A DNA stretch of 64,000 nt from JBKEBQ01 sp047973225 (GTDB lineage Bacteria > Bacillota_I > Bacilli_A > Erysipelotrichales > Erysipelotrichaceae), in assembly GCA_047973225.1 (NCBI GenBank), contig JBKEBQ010000017.1:1-64000 (forward strand). The letters run 5' to 3'. Numbering within the stretch: the first letter of the stretch is position 1; every line of letters begins with the position of its first letter. The translations under genes were made by a program, and so were the position numbers. This document shows, piece after piece, positions 17,808 through 26,340 of this stretch. The notes under the pieces are model-generated. The model was not told where the DNA came from and searched no databases. It saw only the letters and a list, made by a program, of their open reading frames with translations.

Positions 17808-19251
17808 TTTAAGAAAAAAGATATTTATATATATTATTGGATTTGCCGCAATTATTTTAGCTGTATTGTGGCTTTTTCAAGTTGCTTTCTTAGACGATTT
17901 TTACAAAATGATAAAAACCAAACAGGTAAAAGGCGCTGCTGAAGAAATAACTAAATACATTAGTGATGATGAACTCTATAGCTATATTGATAATATTGGC
18001 AAAGAAACAGATTATTGTGTACAAATCTATACAGGATACGGAAAGAAATTAACAGAGAGTGGAATTAGCAATACGGAGAATCAAAACATTTGCGGAATTG
18101 ATCTTAGTAATCCGGTTGAACGTAAAGCAAAAATGGAATTGTTGTTACAAAAGGCAATTGATAATAATGGAGAGATTACAGAAACACAAGAAAATGCTTT
18201 TAAAAATATAGCAATTTCCGATGAAGACAATTATAAATTTGAAGGAATTACAGTTGGTAGACTGATTTCTAACGATGATGGACAATCTTTTTTTGTGGTT
18301 GTGAATTCACGAATTACACCGGTAAACGAAACGGTGAAAACATTACAAAAACAACTATTATATATATCCATTTTTGTGTTTATATTAACTGCCATTGTTG
18401 CTGTTGTGGTAGCAAATCGCATTGCTAATCCCATTCGCAAAATTAATGCACAAGCCAAAAACTTGGCGAGCGGAAAAAAGGATATCCATTTTGACGGAAA
18501 AGGATATATTGAAATCGAAGAATTGAATGATACTTTAAATTATGCAGTTGCAGAGTTGAGTAAGGTAGAAACAATGCGAAATGAATTGGTTGCTAATATG
18601 TCTCACGATTTACGTACGCCTTTAACGATGATTATGGGATATGGCGAAGCAATGCGAGATATTCCCGAAGAAAAAACCCCTGAAAATATTCAGGTCATTA
18701 TTGATGAAGCACAAAGAATGAGTGATTTGGTCAATAATATTTTAGATTTGTCAAAACTGCAAGCGGAAATTGAAGAACTGCATATAACCAGCTTCAATTT
18801 AACGGGGCAAATTCGCTCAATTATCGATCGATTCATGACTTTGTTAGAAAAGGACAAATATTGTTTAGATTTTCAATATGATAAAGATGTTTATGTAGAG
18901 GCTGATGCACTGAAGATTTCCCAGGTAATATATAACATTATGGGTAATGCTATTCATTATACCGGAGAGGATCATAGAATAATGATTCGTCAGATTGTTG
19001 AAAATCAAGAAGTTACGATTGAAATTGAAGATACAGGGAAAGGTATCAAAGAAGAAGATTTACCTTATGTTTGGGATCGTTATTATAAACTAAAAAACAA
19101 ACATACTCGACAACAAATTGGAACGGGATTGGGGTTGAGTATTGTAAGAGGCGTTTTAGAGTTGCATAAGGCAAGCTATGGTGTGAAAAGTGTTGTCGGA
19201 AAAGGCGCAATATTTTATTTTCGATTAATATTGCAGGATAAAAAGGAATAA
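17791..19251 (+). CDS. Sensor histidine kinase
   Basis: Membrane kinase with a first helix near residues 10-32, an extracytoplasmic loop of about 155 residues, a second helix near 190-210 and a HAMP segment. HisKA contains the phospho-accepting His272 in NMSHDLRTPL. The ATPase domain shows N-box NAIHYT, G1 DTGKGI and G2 GTGLGLSIV. The open frame extends upstream to a TTG at 17779, but GAGGGGAG sits too close to that codon, so TTG at 17791 (MKLKNSLRKK) is preferred; both overlap the regulator gene. It phosphorylates the preceding regulator. The ligand is unknown. Confidence 0.88.
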   Translation: MKLKNSLRKKIFIYIIGFAAIILAVLWLFQVAFLDDFYKMIKTKQVKGAAEEITKYISDDELYSYIDNIGKETDYCVQIYTGYGKKLTESGISNTENQNICGIDLSNPVERKAKMELLLQKAIDNNGEITETQENAFKNIAISDEDNYKFEGITVGRLISNDDGQSFFVVVNSRITPVNETVKTLQKQLLYISIFVFILTAIVAVVVANRIANPIRKINAQAKNLASGKKDIHFDGKGYIEIEELNDTLNYAVAELSKVETMRNELVANMSHDLRTPLTMIMGYGEAMRDIPEEKTPENIQVIIDEAQRMSDLVNNILDLSKLQAEIEELHITSFNLTGQIRSIIDRFMTLLEKDKYCLDFQYDKDVYVEADALKISQVIYNIMGNAIHYTGEDHRIMIRQIVENQEVTIEIEDTGKGIKEEDLPYVWDRYYKLKNKHTRQQIGTGLGLSIVRGVLELHKASYGVKSVVGKGAIFYFRLILQDKKE

Positions 19252-19304
19252 GGGTTTTTGAAAATGGGTATCTTGAGAAGATGTTTATGTGTAAAAGAAT
19301 TATA

Positions 19305-19313
19305 TGCTATACT
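19305..19313 (+). promoter_or_regulatory. Extended -10 promoter of rnmV, leaderless start
   Basis: TGCTATACT (TG-n-TATACT) ends six bases before the rnmV ATG. No ribosome binding site fits between, so the transcript should begin at or next to the start codon. Confidence 0.65.
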
Positions 19314-19319
19314 TACGTT

Positions 19320-19880
19320 ATGAAATTAAAAGAGGTTATTGTTGTTGAAGGGAAAAACGATACATTAAAACTGCAACGTTTTTTTGACGTGGACACGGTT
19401 GAAACCCACGGCTTAGGCATCAAAGAAGCAGGACTACAACAATTAAAAGAGTTGCATGAAAAACGGGGGTTGATACTATTTCTTGATCCTGATAGTGCGG
19501 GAAATCGGATTCGTCAAAGAATCAATGACTATATTCCTGGAGTAAAAAATGCTTTCATTGACAAACATAAAGCAAGAACAAACAAGAAGGTAGGAATTGA
19601 GCATGCCAATCAAAAGGACTTAGAAGAGGCACTAAACAATGTTATTTGTTATGGTGCAAAGCTCAAAATTAGTTTAACTTATGAAGCATATGTATCGTTT
19701 GGATTTAGTGGCAAAAAAAATGCTAAGGCATTACGAGCATATGTAGGTAATCAGCTGTTTTTGGGAGAGTGCAATGCAAAAACACTATACAAACGTTTAT
19801 GTATGTTTCAGGTGGATAAGGAAACCCTCACGCAAATAGTAAAGGAGTTTTATGAACAAAATTATTGCAAATCCGAGTAA
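19320..19880 (+). CDS. rnmV: Ribonuclease M5
   Basis: TOPRIM nuclease that matures the ends of 5S rRNA. The TOPRIM motifs are VVEGKNDTLKL near the N-terminus and LFLDPDSAGNRIR, with KKVGIEHA following. The 186 residues match the family. An in-frame upstream ATG at 19281 would place the promoter -10 inside the gene, so MKLKEV at 19320 is chosen; this start has no ribosome binding site. Overlap with rsmA by 29 bases and the order rnmV-rsmA match Bacillus near its origin. Confidence 0.93.
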   Translation: MKLKEVIVVEGKNDTLKLQRFFDVDTVETHGLGIKEAGLQQLKELHEKRGLILFLDPDSAGNRIRQRINDYIPGVKNAFIDKHKARTNKKVGIEHANQKDLEEALNNVICYGAKLKISLTYEAYVSFGFSGKKNAKALRAYVGNQLFLGECNAKTLYKRLCMFQVDKETLTQIVKEFYEQNYCKSE

Positions 19881-20688
19881 TACCAAAGCAGTTTTAGAAG
19901 CATATAATTTGTATGCTAAAAAAAATTATGGGCAAAATTTTTTAGTAGAGGTTGGGATTGTTGATAAAATTGCGCGTAAGTCTATTCCCAATAAGCAAAC
20001 AACAGTTATAGAAATAGGTCCAGGAATTGGAGCGTTAACACAATGTTTAGCAAACTATGCAAAGCAGGTTGTTGCCTTTGAGATTGATGAACGTTTACTT
20101 CCCGTTTTGAAAGATACCTTATCAGATAAAGATAATGTTGAAATTCTTCATCAAAATTTTTTGGAGGTTGATTTAGAGCGTTTTTGCCATGCCTATGAAA
20201 ACTTGGTAGTAGCAGCAAATTTACCATATTATATAACAACACCACTTCTTTTTAAGATTTTTGAAAGTAAGACACCAATCACACAAATTACAGCCATGAT
20301 GCAAAAAGAAGTTGCGGATCGTTTTGGTGCAAAAGTAAATACCAAAAATTATAATGCTTTAAGTATTATTGCTCAATATCATTATGATATTAAGATAATT
20401 ATGAAAGTGCCAGCGAGTGTTTTTAATCCACGACCTAAAGTCGATAGTGCGGTTGTTCAATTCATCTATAAAGAAAATCATTTGGTAGATAATGAGCAGG
20501 CTTTTTTTAAGCTTATAAAGGGTTGTTTTAAACAAAGAAGAAAAACGATGTTAAATAATTTAGGGGAATATCTTCAAGATAAACAACGGGCAAAAGAAGC
20601 ATTAGAAAAAGCTAAAATTGAGCATAATTACCGAGCAGAAAGTTTAGAAGTAGAGCGTTTTGCGGCTTTGTTTGAGGCAATGCAATGA
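19852..20688 (+). CDS. rsmA: 16S rRNA dimethyladenosine transferase
   Basis: SAM-dependent enzyme that dimethylates two adjacent adenines in the helix 45 loop of 16S rRNA; its loss gives kasugamycin resistance. Motif X/I region: KNYGQNFLVE and VIEIGPGIGALT. Motif IV is AANLPYYITTPLL (NLPY). The C-terminal domain has VFNPRPKVDSAVV and GCFKQRRKTMLNNL. Length 278 is normal. AAAGGAG precedes the ATG, which lies inside the end of rnmV; ispE overlaps its stop by four bases. Confidence 0.96.
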   Translation: MNKIIANPSNTKAVLEAYNLYAKKNYGQNFLVEVGIVDKIARKSIPNKQTTVIEIGPGIGALTQCLANYAKQVVAFEIDERLLPVLKDTLSDKDNVEILHQNFLEVDLERFCHAYENLVVAANLPYYITTPLLFKIFESKTPITQITAMMQKEVADRFGAKVNTKNYNALSIIAQYHYDIKIIMKVPASVFNPRPKVDSAVVQFIYKENHLVDNEQAFFKLIKGCFKQRRKTMLNNLGEYLQDKQRAKEALEKAKIEHNYRAESLEVERFAALFEAMQ

Positions 20689-21515
20689 AGTTACAAGCAA
20701 TGGCAAAGATAAATTTAGCACTGGATGTTGTGCAACGTCGTTTGGATGGATATCATGAATTAGACATGATTATGGCACCCATTTCATTATATGATGAAAT
20801 TACTATTACCCTTCATGAAAGCGATGTCTTTACATGCAGTGATCCAACGTTAAAAATGGATGCGCATAATACAGTATGTAAAGCGGTTGATATATGTAGA
20901 GAAAGGTATTCTTTAAGGGAACATTTTGCGATTCATGTTGAAAAAAAAATCCCTATGCAAGCGGGTTTAGCAGGAGGAAGTGCGGATGCAGCAGCAGTTA
21001 TAAAAGGCATCAATCAGCTATGCAATTTGAATCTTAATCTTGAAGAGTTGATACAAATAGCTGTTCAAGTAGGGGCTGATGTTCCATTTTGTCTAGTTCA
21101 GAAAGTGGCAAGAGTAAAAGGAATTGGTGAAAAAATTGAAGTTCTTTCATTACAAAAGCAATATTATGCATTGCTTGTCAAACCTGTTGGTGGAGTTTCG
21201 ACAAAAGCATGTTTTGAAGGTATTGATTTTACAAGTTGTACACACCCTCCATTAGATAAAATTGCATCGTGTATCATGAAGCAAGAGTATTTCACAAACT
21301 TGTTGGATAATACGCTTGAACAAAGTGCATTTAAACTTAATAAGGATATTAAAAACATAAAAGATATATTGGAAGGTTTTGATTTTGAAAAGGTATTGAT
21401 GTCAGGAAGCGGATCTAGTGTGTTTGGATTAACCACATCCGCAACGTATGCTAAAAAAATTCACTATAAATTAAAAAATCAATTTTCGTTTATTGAAGTA
21501 GTCAAGATACTTTGA
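20685..21515 (+). CDS. ispE: 4-diphosphocytidyl-2-C-methyl-D-erythritol kinase
   Basis: GHMP kinase of the non-mevalonate isoprenoid pathway, phosphorylating the 2-hydroxyl of CDP-methylerythritol. The N-terminal AKINLALDVVQRRLDGYHEL includes the catalytic lysine and substrate-binding region. The ATP loop is PMQAGLAGGSADAAA, a slight variant of the usual GLGGGSSDAA. The C-terminal motif is LMSGSGSSVFGL. Its ATG overlaps the rsmA stop. ispD, another enzyme of the pathway, lies at 38305. Confidence 0.95.
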   Translation: MKLQAMAKINLALDVVQRRLDGYHELDMIMAPISLYDEITITLHESDVFTCSDPTLKMDAHNTVCKAVDICRERYSLREHFAIHVEKKIPMQAGLAGGSADAAAVIKGINQLCNLNLNLEELIQIAVQVGADVPFCLVQKVARVKGIGEKIEVLSLQKQYYALLVKPVGGVSTKACFEGIDFTSCTHPPLDKIASCIMKQEYFTNLLDNTLEQSAFKLNKDIKNIKDILEGFDFEKVLMSGSGSSVFGLTTSATYAKKIHYKLKNQFSFIEVVKIL

Positions 21516-21896
21516 AACGATAGATGTGAACAAAAAAAACAACCAGTATATTTTTCATTATTTTAAAAAGAATGTATCAAAGAAATATTAGAAATCATTT
21601 TCAATAAATGAGCGAAGATGAAATCTATGTAATTTATTGTTAATGTCATGAACGGACTTTTGACTTACAAACCACAGAATGTTAAGTACCAATATTTTCT
21701 TTATTAAAAAAAATGACACCAAGAGCTATTTTTAAGTTTCTATGGTGTCATTTTTTTGACAAATTTTTTATTTTGGTAGTAAGAAATTCAATAGCGAAAG
21801 AGGAAGCATACCCTATCTCTTTCTAGTTGTATGATATAGAAAACGCACCTGCTTAGCTTTTCTAAGTGTAAGAGGCGATTGATAAAGAGTTTCTTT
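21516..21896. other. Intergenic stretch with a strong terminator, no gene seen
   Basis: No coding sequence was recognised. It contains a long-stem terminator at 21706-21757 and a weaker imperfect hairpin of GAAAGAG and CTCTTTC near 21797-21824. The latter could end the minus-strand gene that follows. Confidence 0.6.
21706..21757 (+). terminator. Terminator after ispE
   Basis: Arms AAAAAAATGACACCA and TGGTGTCATTTTTTT form a 15-base perfect stem with a 21-base loop. The A and T ends allow function in both directions. Confidence 0.75.
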
Positions 21897-22667
21897 TTAG
21901 AAGTACTTCATGATAATCATGAAGATTCCTAAACCTGAAAGCACATAACCGGTTATTCGATTGAGAGTTTCAGGAGTTGCTTTATTGGCAAAGCGAGAAG
22001 CAATTTGCGCACCTACAAGCGTAAAGAAGATACATAGACTAAGAATGGTTACATCAGGAATTTCTCCGTCTACAGCAAAGTGGGAAACAGCGCCTGTGAA
22101 TGCTGTAAAAGACATAATAAAGACACTTGTTCCAACAGCTTTTTTCAAATCATAATTTAAAATGCTTGTCAGAATGAGTAAGAGCATCATGCCTCCACCA
22201 GCACCAATGAAACCACAAATAAACCCAACAATTGCGCCAAAAAATAAAGATTTAAAAAGCATTTCTTGACGTGTTTGGTTTTTCTCTTTCGTTGGATTTG
22301 GTTTGGTAGGTTTTACAATAAATTTAATACCAATAAACAATGTCATAAAAACTGAGAAACCACCTAATGCTGCATTGGGCACAAGCGAAGCGGTGTAAGT
22401 ACCAACGATAGTAAAGACAAGGACAGCTGCTAATAACACTAAGCCATTTTTAATATCTATGTTTTTATTTTTTCCATAGGTATATGCAGAGATTGCAGAA
22501 GCTAAAACATCAGAAGATAAAGCGACACCTACAGCATCAAAAGCATCCATATCTAAAAATGTAATTAACATCGGGGTAATAACCGCTGCAGCGGATAAAC
22601 CTGCCAAGCCCGTTCCTATTCCAGCGCCAAGCCCTGCAATCATGCAGACAACTATTGTAATTATCAT
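21897..22667 (-). CDS. TauE/SafE-family membrane permease
   Basis: Second TauE/SafE protein of the window, 256 residues with about eight membrane helices. Family loops: AGLGAGIGTGLAGLSAAAVITP at the N-terminus (one long glycine-rich stretch) and CGFIGAGGGMMLLLI in the second half. Substrate is probably an organic or inorganic sulfur anion or another small anion. The frame opens at 22724, but GGAGGTAATACAA before the ATG at 22667 sets the start. It stands alone on the minus strand, with TATACT upstream on that strand near 22707. Confidence 0.82.
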   Translation of the reverse strand: MIITIVVCMIAGLGAGIGTGLAGLSAAAVITPMLITFLDMDAFDAVGVALSSDVLASAISAYTYGKNKNIDIKNGLVLLAAVLVFTIVGTYTASLVPNAALGGFSVFMTLFIGIKFIVKPTKPNPTKEKNQTRQEMLFKSLFFGAIVGFICGFIGAGGGMMLLLILTSILNYDLKKAVGTSVFIMSFTAFTGAVSHFAVDGEIPDVTILSLCIFFTLVGAQIASRFANKATPETLNRITGYVLSGLGIFMIIMKYF

Positions 22668-22938
22668 TTGTATTACCTCCATTTTGTATAAGTAATTGGT
22701 ATACAGTATATCATACTTATGCAAAGTAAACCATCCTGTATCACAAGTATAAGGTCATCTATAGATATCACTGTTTTAGAAGATAATTTTTTTCAGATAT
22801 AAAAAGTCAATATAAAAAGGTTAGATATTTTGGATAAATAAAGAGAGAAAGGACGATAAAAATAAAAAGTAAAATTACATCAAAACCAGTAAAATATCTA
22901 TCGTTTTGAACGATTGCACGACTTTATCAAACAAAAAC
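22668..22938. other. Divergent promoter region, no gene seen
   Basis: Together with the palindrome that follows it, this is a gap of 322 bases between two divergent genes. It contains the ATCGTT-TTG-AACGAT inverted repeat at 22900-22914. This may be a second regulator site for the rightward operon. Confidence 0.45.
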
Positions 22939-22973
22939 GTTCAATTGTGATAAAAGTTGTGCTACAATTGAAC
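22939..22973 (+). promoter_or_regulatory. Promoter embedded in a perfect inverted repeat
   Basis: GTTCAATTGT (22939-22948) and ACAATTGAAC (22964-22973) are perfect 10-base arms 15 bases apart. The right arm overlaps the extended -10 TGCTACAAT (22960-22968); the left arm overlaps the -35 position (TTCAAT, 17 bases upstream). A dimeric regulator binding here would block the promoter of the importer operon. The helix-turn-helix domain encoded by the last gene is the obvious candidate, by inference. Confidence 0.65.
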
Positions 22974-22989
22974 AGTTAAAGGAGAGGTT

Positions 22990-23970
22990 ATGAAGAAAAT
23001 AGTAATTGGATTGCTTGTGGTTACCTTATTTTTATTAACAACTATGATTCAGGATGAAAAAGATTCTATCATCATTTATTCATCGTTGGAACAATTTCGT
23101 GGAGATGCAATGCAAGAGGCGTTGAATAAAGAATTTCCAGAGAAAGATATTCGCGTCATGTATATATCAACAGCAAAATCAGCTTCAAAAATAAGTGTTG
23201 AAAAAGATAAAAATGATGCTGATATTGTTGCTGCTTTAGAAAGTTCTTATTTAATTAAGGTGGAAGAGCAATTGGCTGATATTGAAGGAATATCAAAATT
23301 AAATTATGTGGATGGACTAACGCTAGAAGATAACAACAATCGCTTTGTGACATGGGAAAGGCAGGCAGGAGCTTTTGTGATTCGTCAGGAAATTTTAGAT
23401 AAATATGGGCTTGAAGCGCCTAAAACATATGATGATCTTCTTGATAAAAAATATAAAGGGTTAATTGCGATGCCGGACCCAAAATCAAGTGGGACAGGAT
23501 ATTTCTTTTACAAAAGTGTAGTAAATGAACGTGGCGAAGAAGCAGCGTTAACGTATTTTAGAAAATTAGAGAAAAACATAAAACAGTTTACGGAATCAGG
23601 ATCAGGACCCATGAAGCTATTGATTCAAGGAGAAGTGGGCATTGCATTATCATTAACCTTTCAAGGAGTGAATGAAATAAACAACAATATGCCATTTACT
23701 ATTATTTTTCCAGAAATTGGTTCCCCATTTTCGATTACAGGTACGGCACTTATGAAGCGAAGTCAAGACAATGAAGATGTTCGTGAAGTATATAGCTATT
23801 TAATAAACGAATTTATCAAAGTGGATAAAGAAAAATTTTCTCCAGAACAAATTTTTGTAGGGCAAATAAATACCATACCCAACTATCCTAAAAATATCCC
23901 TTATGCGGATATGCGAGGAATTGGGGATATTAAGGAAAAAGAAAGGTTGTTAGGATTATGGGAATTTTAA
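22990..23970 (+). CDS. Solute-binding protein, ferric/2-aminoethylphosphonate family
   Basis: Extracellular binding protein of an ABC importer, 326 residues, with the family pattern IIIYSSLEQF, then KYKGLIAMPDPKSSGTGYFF and SGSGPMKLLIQGEVGIALS. Related proteins bind ferric ion, 2-aminoethylphosphonate, thiamine or hexose phosphates, so the ligand is not fixed by homology alone. The N-terminus is a hydrophobic segment (residues 5-20) without a lipobox cysteine, unusual for a Gram-positive binding protein; it may be anchored by an uncleaved helix. AGGAGAGG precedes the ATG. The stop lies inside the next gene. Confidence 0.85.
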   Translation: MKKIVIGLLVVTLFLLTTMIQDEKDSIIIYSSLEQFRGDAMQEALNKEFPEKDIRVMYISTAKSASKISVEKDKNDADIVAALESSYLIKVEEQLADIEGISKLNYVDGLTLEDNNNRFVTWERQAGAFVIRQEILDKYGLEAPKTYDDLLDKKYKGLIAMPDPKSSGTGYFFYKSVVNERGEEAALTYFRKLEKNIKQFTESGSGPMKLLIQGEVGIALSLTFQGVNEINNNMPFTIIFPEIGSPFSITGTALMKRSQDNEDVREVYSYLINEFIKVDKEKFSPEQIFVGQINTIPNYPKNIPYADMRGIGDIKEKERLLGLWEF

Positions 23971-24740
23971 ATACGCAAACAAAGCTAAAAGTAGAAGGAC
24001 TATCAAAAGAATATGAACAAAAAAAAGTATTGCAAGAGCTTTCTTTTGAAGTAAAAGAAGGAGAATTTTTAAGTGTATTGGGACCATCTGGTTGTGGAAA
24101 AACAACGCTGTTGAGAATCCTTATTGGTTTGGAAACACAAGATAGAGGTAAAATTTTGTTGGATGGCGAAGATATTAGTGATCACAAACCTCATGAGCGT
24201 GATATGGGGATCATTTTTCAAAATTATGCTTTATTTCCGAATATGGATGTATTGCAAAATGTTGAATATGCATTAAAATTACGCAGTCAGTATAAAAAAG
24301 ATGCCCGTAAAATAGCTCTACAGACATTGGAACAAATCGGTATGCAGGATTTGTTGCATAAAAAACCAGCACAGTTATCGGGGGGGCAACAACAGCGTGT
24401 TGCCATTGCAAGAACATTGGCATTAAATCCTAAAATTATTTTATTGGATGAACCAATCAGTGCCCTTGATGTGAGTTTGCGAGAAGTTATGAAAAAAGAA
24501 TTAAAAGAGATTCAAAAGAAATTCAATTCAACAATGATCTTTATTACTCACGAACAAGAAGAGGCATTTTATTTATCAGATCGCATTATGGTTATGAGTG
24601 AAGGGAAAATTGAACAATTGGATACACCTGCTAACATTTATGATCATCCTGCTAATGCATATATAAAAGAATTTGTGAACGATCATTTGGATGCGAAATT
24701 AACATCACTATTGAAATGTACAGGTAAACGTCATGAATAA
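23958..24740 (+). CDS. ABC importer ATPase
   Basis: Nucleotide-binding subunit of 260 residues. Walker A is LGPSGCGKTTLL, the Q-loop is IIFQNYALFP, the signature LSGGQQQRVAIA, Walker B IILLDEPISALD and the H-loop FITHEQEE. It belongs to the FbpC/PotA/PhnT type but is short, lacking the C-terminal TOBE regulatory domain that the second such ATPase of the window (42432) keeps. The start overlaps the end of the binding-protein gene by 13 bases and its end overlaps the permease gene by eight, so the operon is tightly coupled. Confidence 0.92.
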   Translation: MGILNTQTKLKVEGLSKEYEQKKVLQELSFEVKEGEFLSVLGPSGCGKTTLLRILIGLETQDRGKILLDGEDISDHKPHERDMGIIFQNYALFPNMDVLQNVEYALKLRSQYKKDARKIALQTLEQIGMQDLLHKKPAQLSGGQQQRVAIARTLALNPKIILLDEPISALDVSLREVMKKELKEIQKKFNSTMIFITHEQEEAFYLSDRIMVMSEGKIEQLDTPANIYDHPANAYIKEFVNDHLDAKLTSLLKCTGKRHE

Positions 24741-26340
24741 TAAACGCTTTACAATATTGCGACTAGCCATTTGTGTCTGCTTGCTTATGTTTGTGGTGAT
24801 TCCACTTCTCCAATTATTGCTTACTATCAATGATGGGGATTTTCAAAAGGTATTGAGCGAACCCCTGTTTTTTACAATGCTAAAAGACTCGCTGCTGACA
24901 ACAACTATTGCAACCATCATTTCCGTCTCGCTGGCGTTGTTGCTTGCTTGGTTATTGCAGCGAAGTGGAATAAGACACAAAAAAATGTTTGCTTTGATTT
25001 TTACATTACCGATGTTGATTCCTTCTATTTCGCATGGAATGGGATTAACGTTAGTGTTTGGTGATAACGGATTGTTTACTAATTTTTTAGGTATTAATTT
25101 ACATATTTATGGATACCCAGGAATTATTATAGGATCTGTATTGTATTCCTTTCCAGTTGCCTTTTTAATGTTAAGCGATGCCTTTCAATATGAAGATTTT
25201 ACACATTATGAAGCGGCTAGAGTACTGGGATTTAGTAAGTATCAACAATTTAAAGTGGTGACGATGACAAATATTGGAAGTACTTTATTTTCAAGTATTT
25301 TTGCTGTATTTACGATGATTTTTACAGATTATGGGGTTGCTTTAATGGTTAGAGGAAATGTCATTACCCTTGCAGTTTATATGTATCGTGAAGTTATAGG
25401 TTTATTAAATTTTTCAAAAGGATCCGTTATTGGTATTATGTTATTGGCTCCAGCAGTTATAGCTTTTATTGTGGACTATAAACACACGATTGGAAGTAAT
25501 ACGAATACCGTAACAAAAGCATATGAAATTCACAAAAATAAAAGTCGTGATCGGATGGCTTATGGTATTTGTGCAACAGTATCTGTTTTAGTGATGCTAC
25601 CGATTGCATCTTTTGTGTTTTTAACGATTGTTAAACAATACCCTATCAATTTGAGCTTATCTTTGGATACAATTAGGGAATCTTTTTCATCTTTAAGTTT
25701 GGGAAATTACGTACGAAATTCGTTAGTGATTGCATTATTAACAGGTTTTTTTGGTGTATCTTTGAGTTATCTTGCAGCTTATATTACAGCGCGATCAAAA
25801 AGAACCATATCTACACTCATGTTACATTTTATTGGCATTGCAACGCTTGCAATTCCCGGGATTGTATTGGGACTTAGTTATGTATTGTTATTTAATGGAA
25901 GTGCTTTACAAGGGACTTTAGTTTTAATTATTATTGTAAATGCCGTACATTTTTTTGCAAGCCCGTATTTATTGGCGTATAATTCTTTAAGGAAGTATAG
26001 TAACAATTTGGAAGATACAGCGATATCGTTAGGTATTAGTAAGTGGAAGATGATGATGGATGTATTTATTCCCTCAACACAAGAAACAATCATTGAAATG
26101 TTTTCTTATATATTTGTGAATTCGATGGTGACAATTTCAGCAGTATCCTTTTTAGCAAGCTTTAGAAATATGCCATTATCGTTACTAATTCCACAGTTGG
26201 ACACTCAATCATTGATTGGCCCAACCGCATTTGTATCGGTCATAATATTATTTATTAATTTGTGTATGAAGCTTTTTGTTTCAAGGGCTCACAAGGTAGT
26301 GAAATATCAAAAGGAGAAAACATATGAACTTAACGTATAA
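24733..26340 (+). CDS. Fused two-domain ABC importer permease
   Basis: Permease of 535 residues with about 12 membrane helices in two homologous halves, each with the EAA loop contacting the ATPase: EAARVLGFSKYQQFKVV in the first half and DTAISLGISKWKMMMDV in the second. Fusion of both permease domains is typical of ferric ion, 2-aminoethylphosphonate and hexose phosphate importers. Its end overlaps the following nucleotidyltransferase gene by 17 bases, tying the transporter to that enzyme. Confidence 0.9.
   Translation: MNNKRFTILRLAICVCLLMFVVIPLLQLLLTINDGDFQKVLSEPLFFTMLKDSLLTTTIATIISVSLALLLAWLLQRSGIRHKKMFALIFTLPMLIPSISHGMGLTLVFGDNGLFTNFLGINLHIYGYPGIIIGSVLYSFPVAFLMLSDAFQYEDFTHYEAARVLGFSKYQQFKVVTMTNIGSTLFSSIFAVFTMIFTDYGVALMVRGNVITLAVYMYREVIGLLNFSKGSVIGIMLLAPAVIAFIVDYKHTIGSNTNTVTKAYEIHKNKSRDRMAYGICATVSVLVMLPIASFVFLTIVKQYPINLSLSLDTIRESFSSLSLGNYVRNSLVIALLTGFFGVSLSYLAAYITARSKRTISTLMLHFIGIATLAIPGIVLGLSYVLLFNGSALQGTLVLIIIVNAVHFFASPYLLAYNSLRKYSNNLEDTAISLGISKWKMMMDVFIPSTQETIIEMFSYIFVNSMVTISAVSFLASFRNMPLSLLIPQLDTQSLIGPTAFVSVIILFINLCMKLFVSRAHKVVKYQKEKTYELNV

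Noticed and set aside
17133..19251. Assignment of the two-component system as WalRK
   Set aside because: The kinase has no PAS domain and walH/walI are absent; the WalJ-like gene is 37 kb away. A general OmpR-type label is safer.
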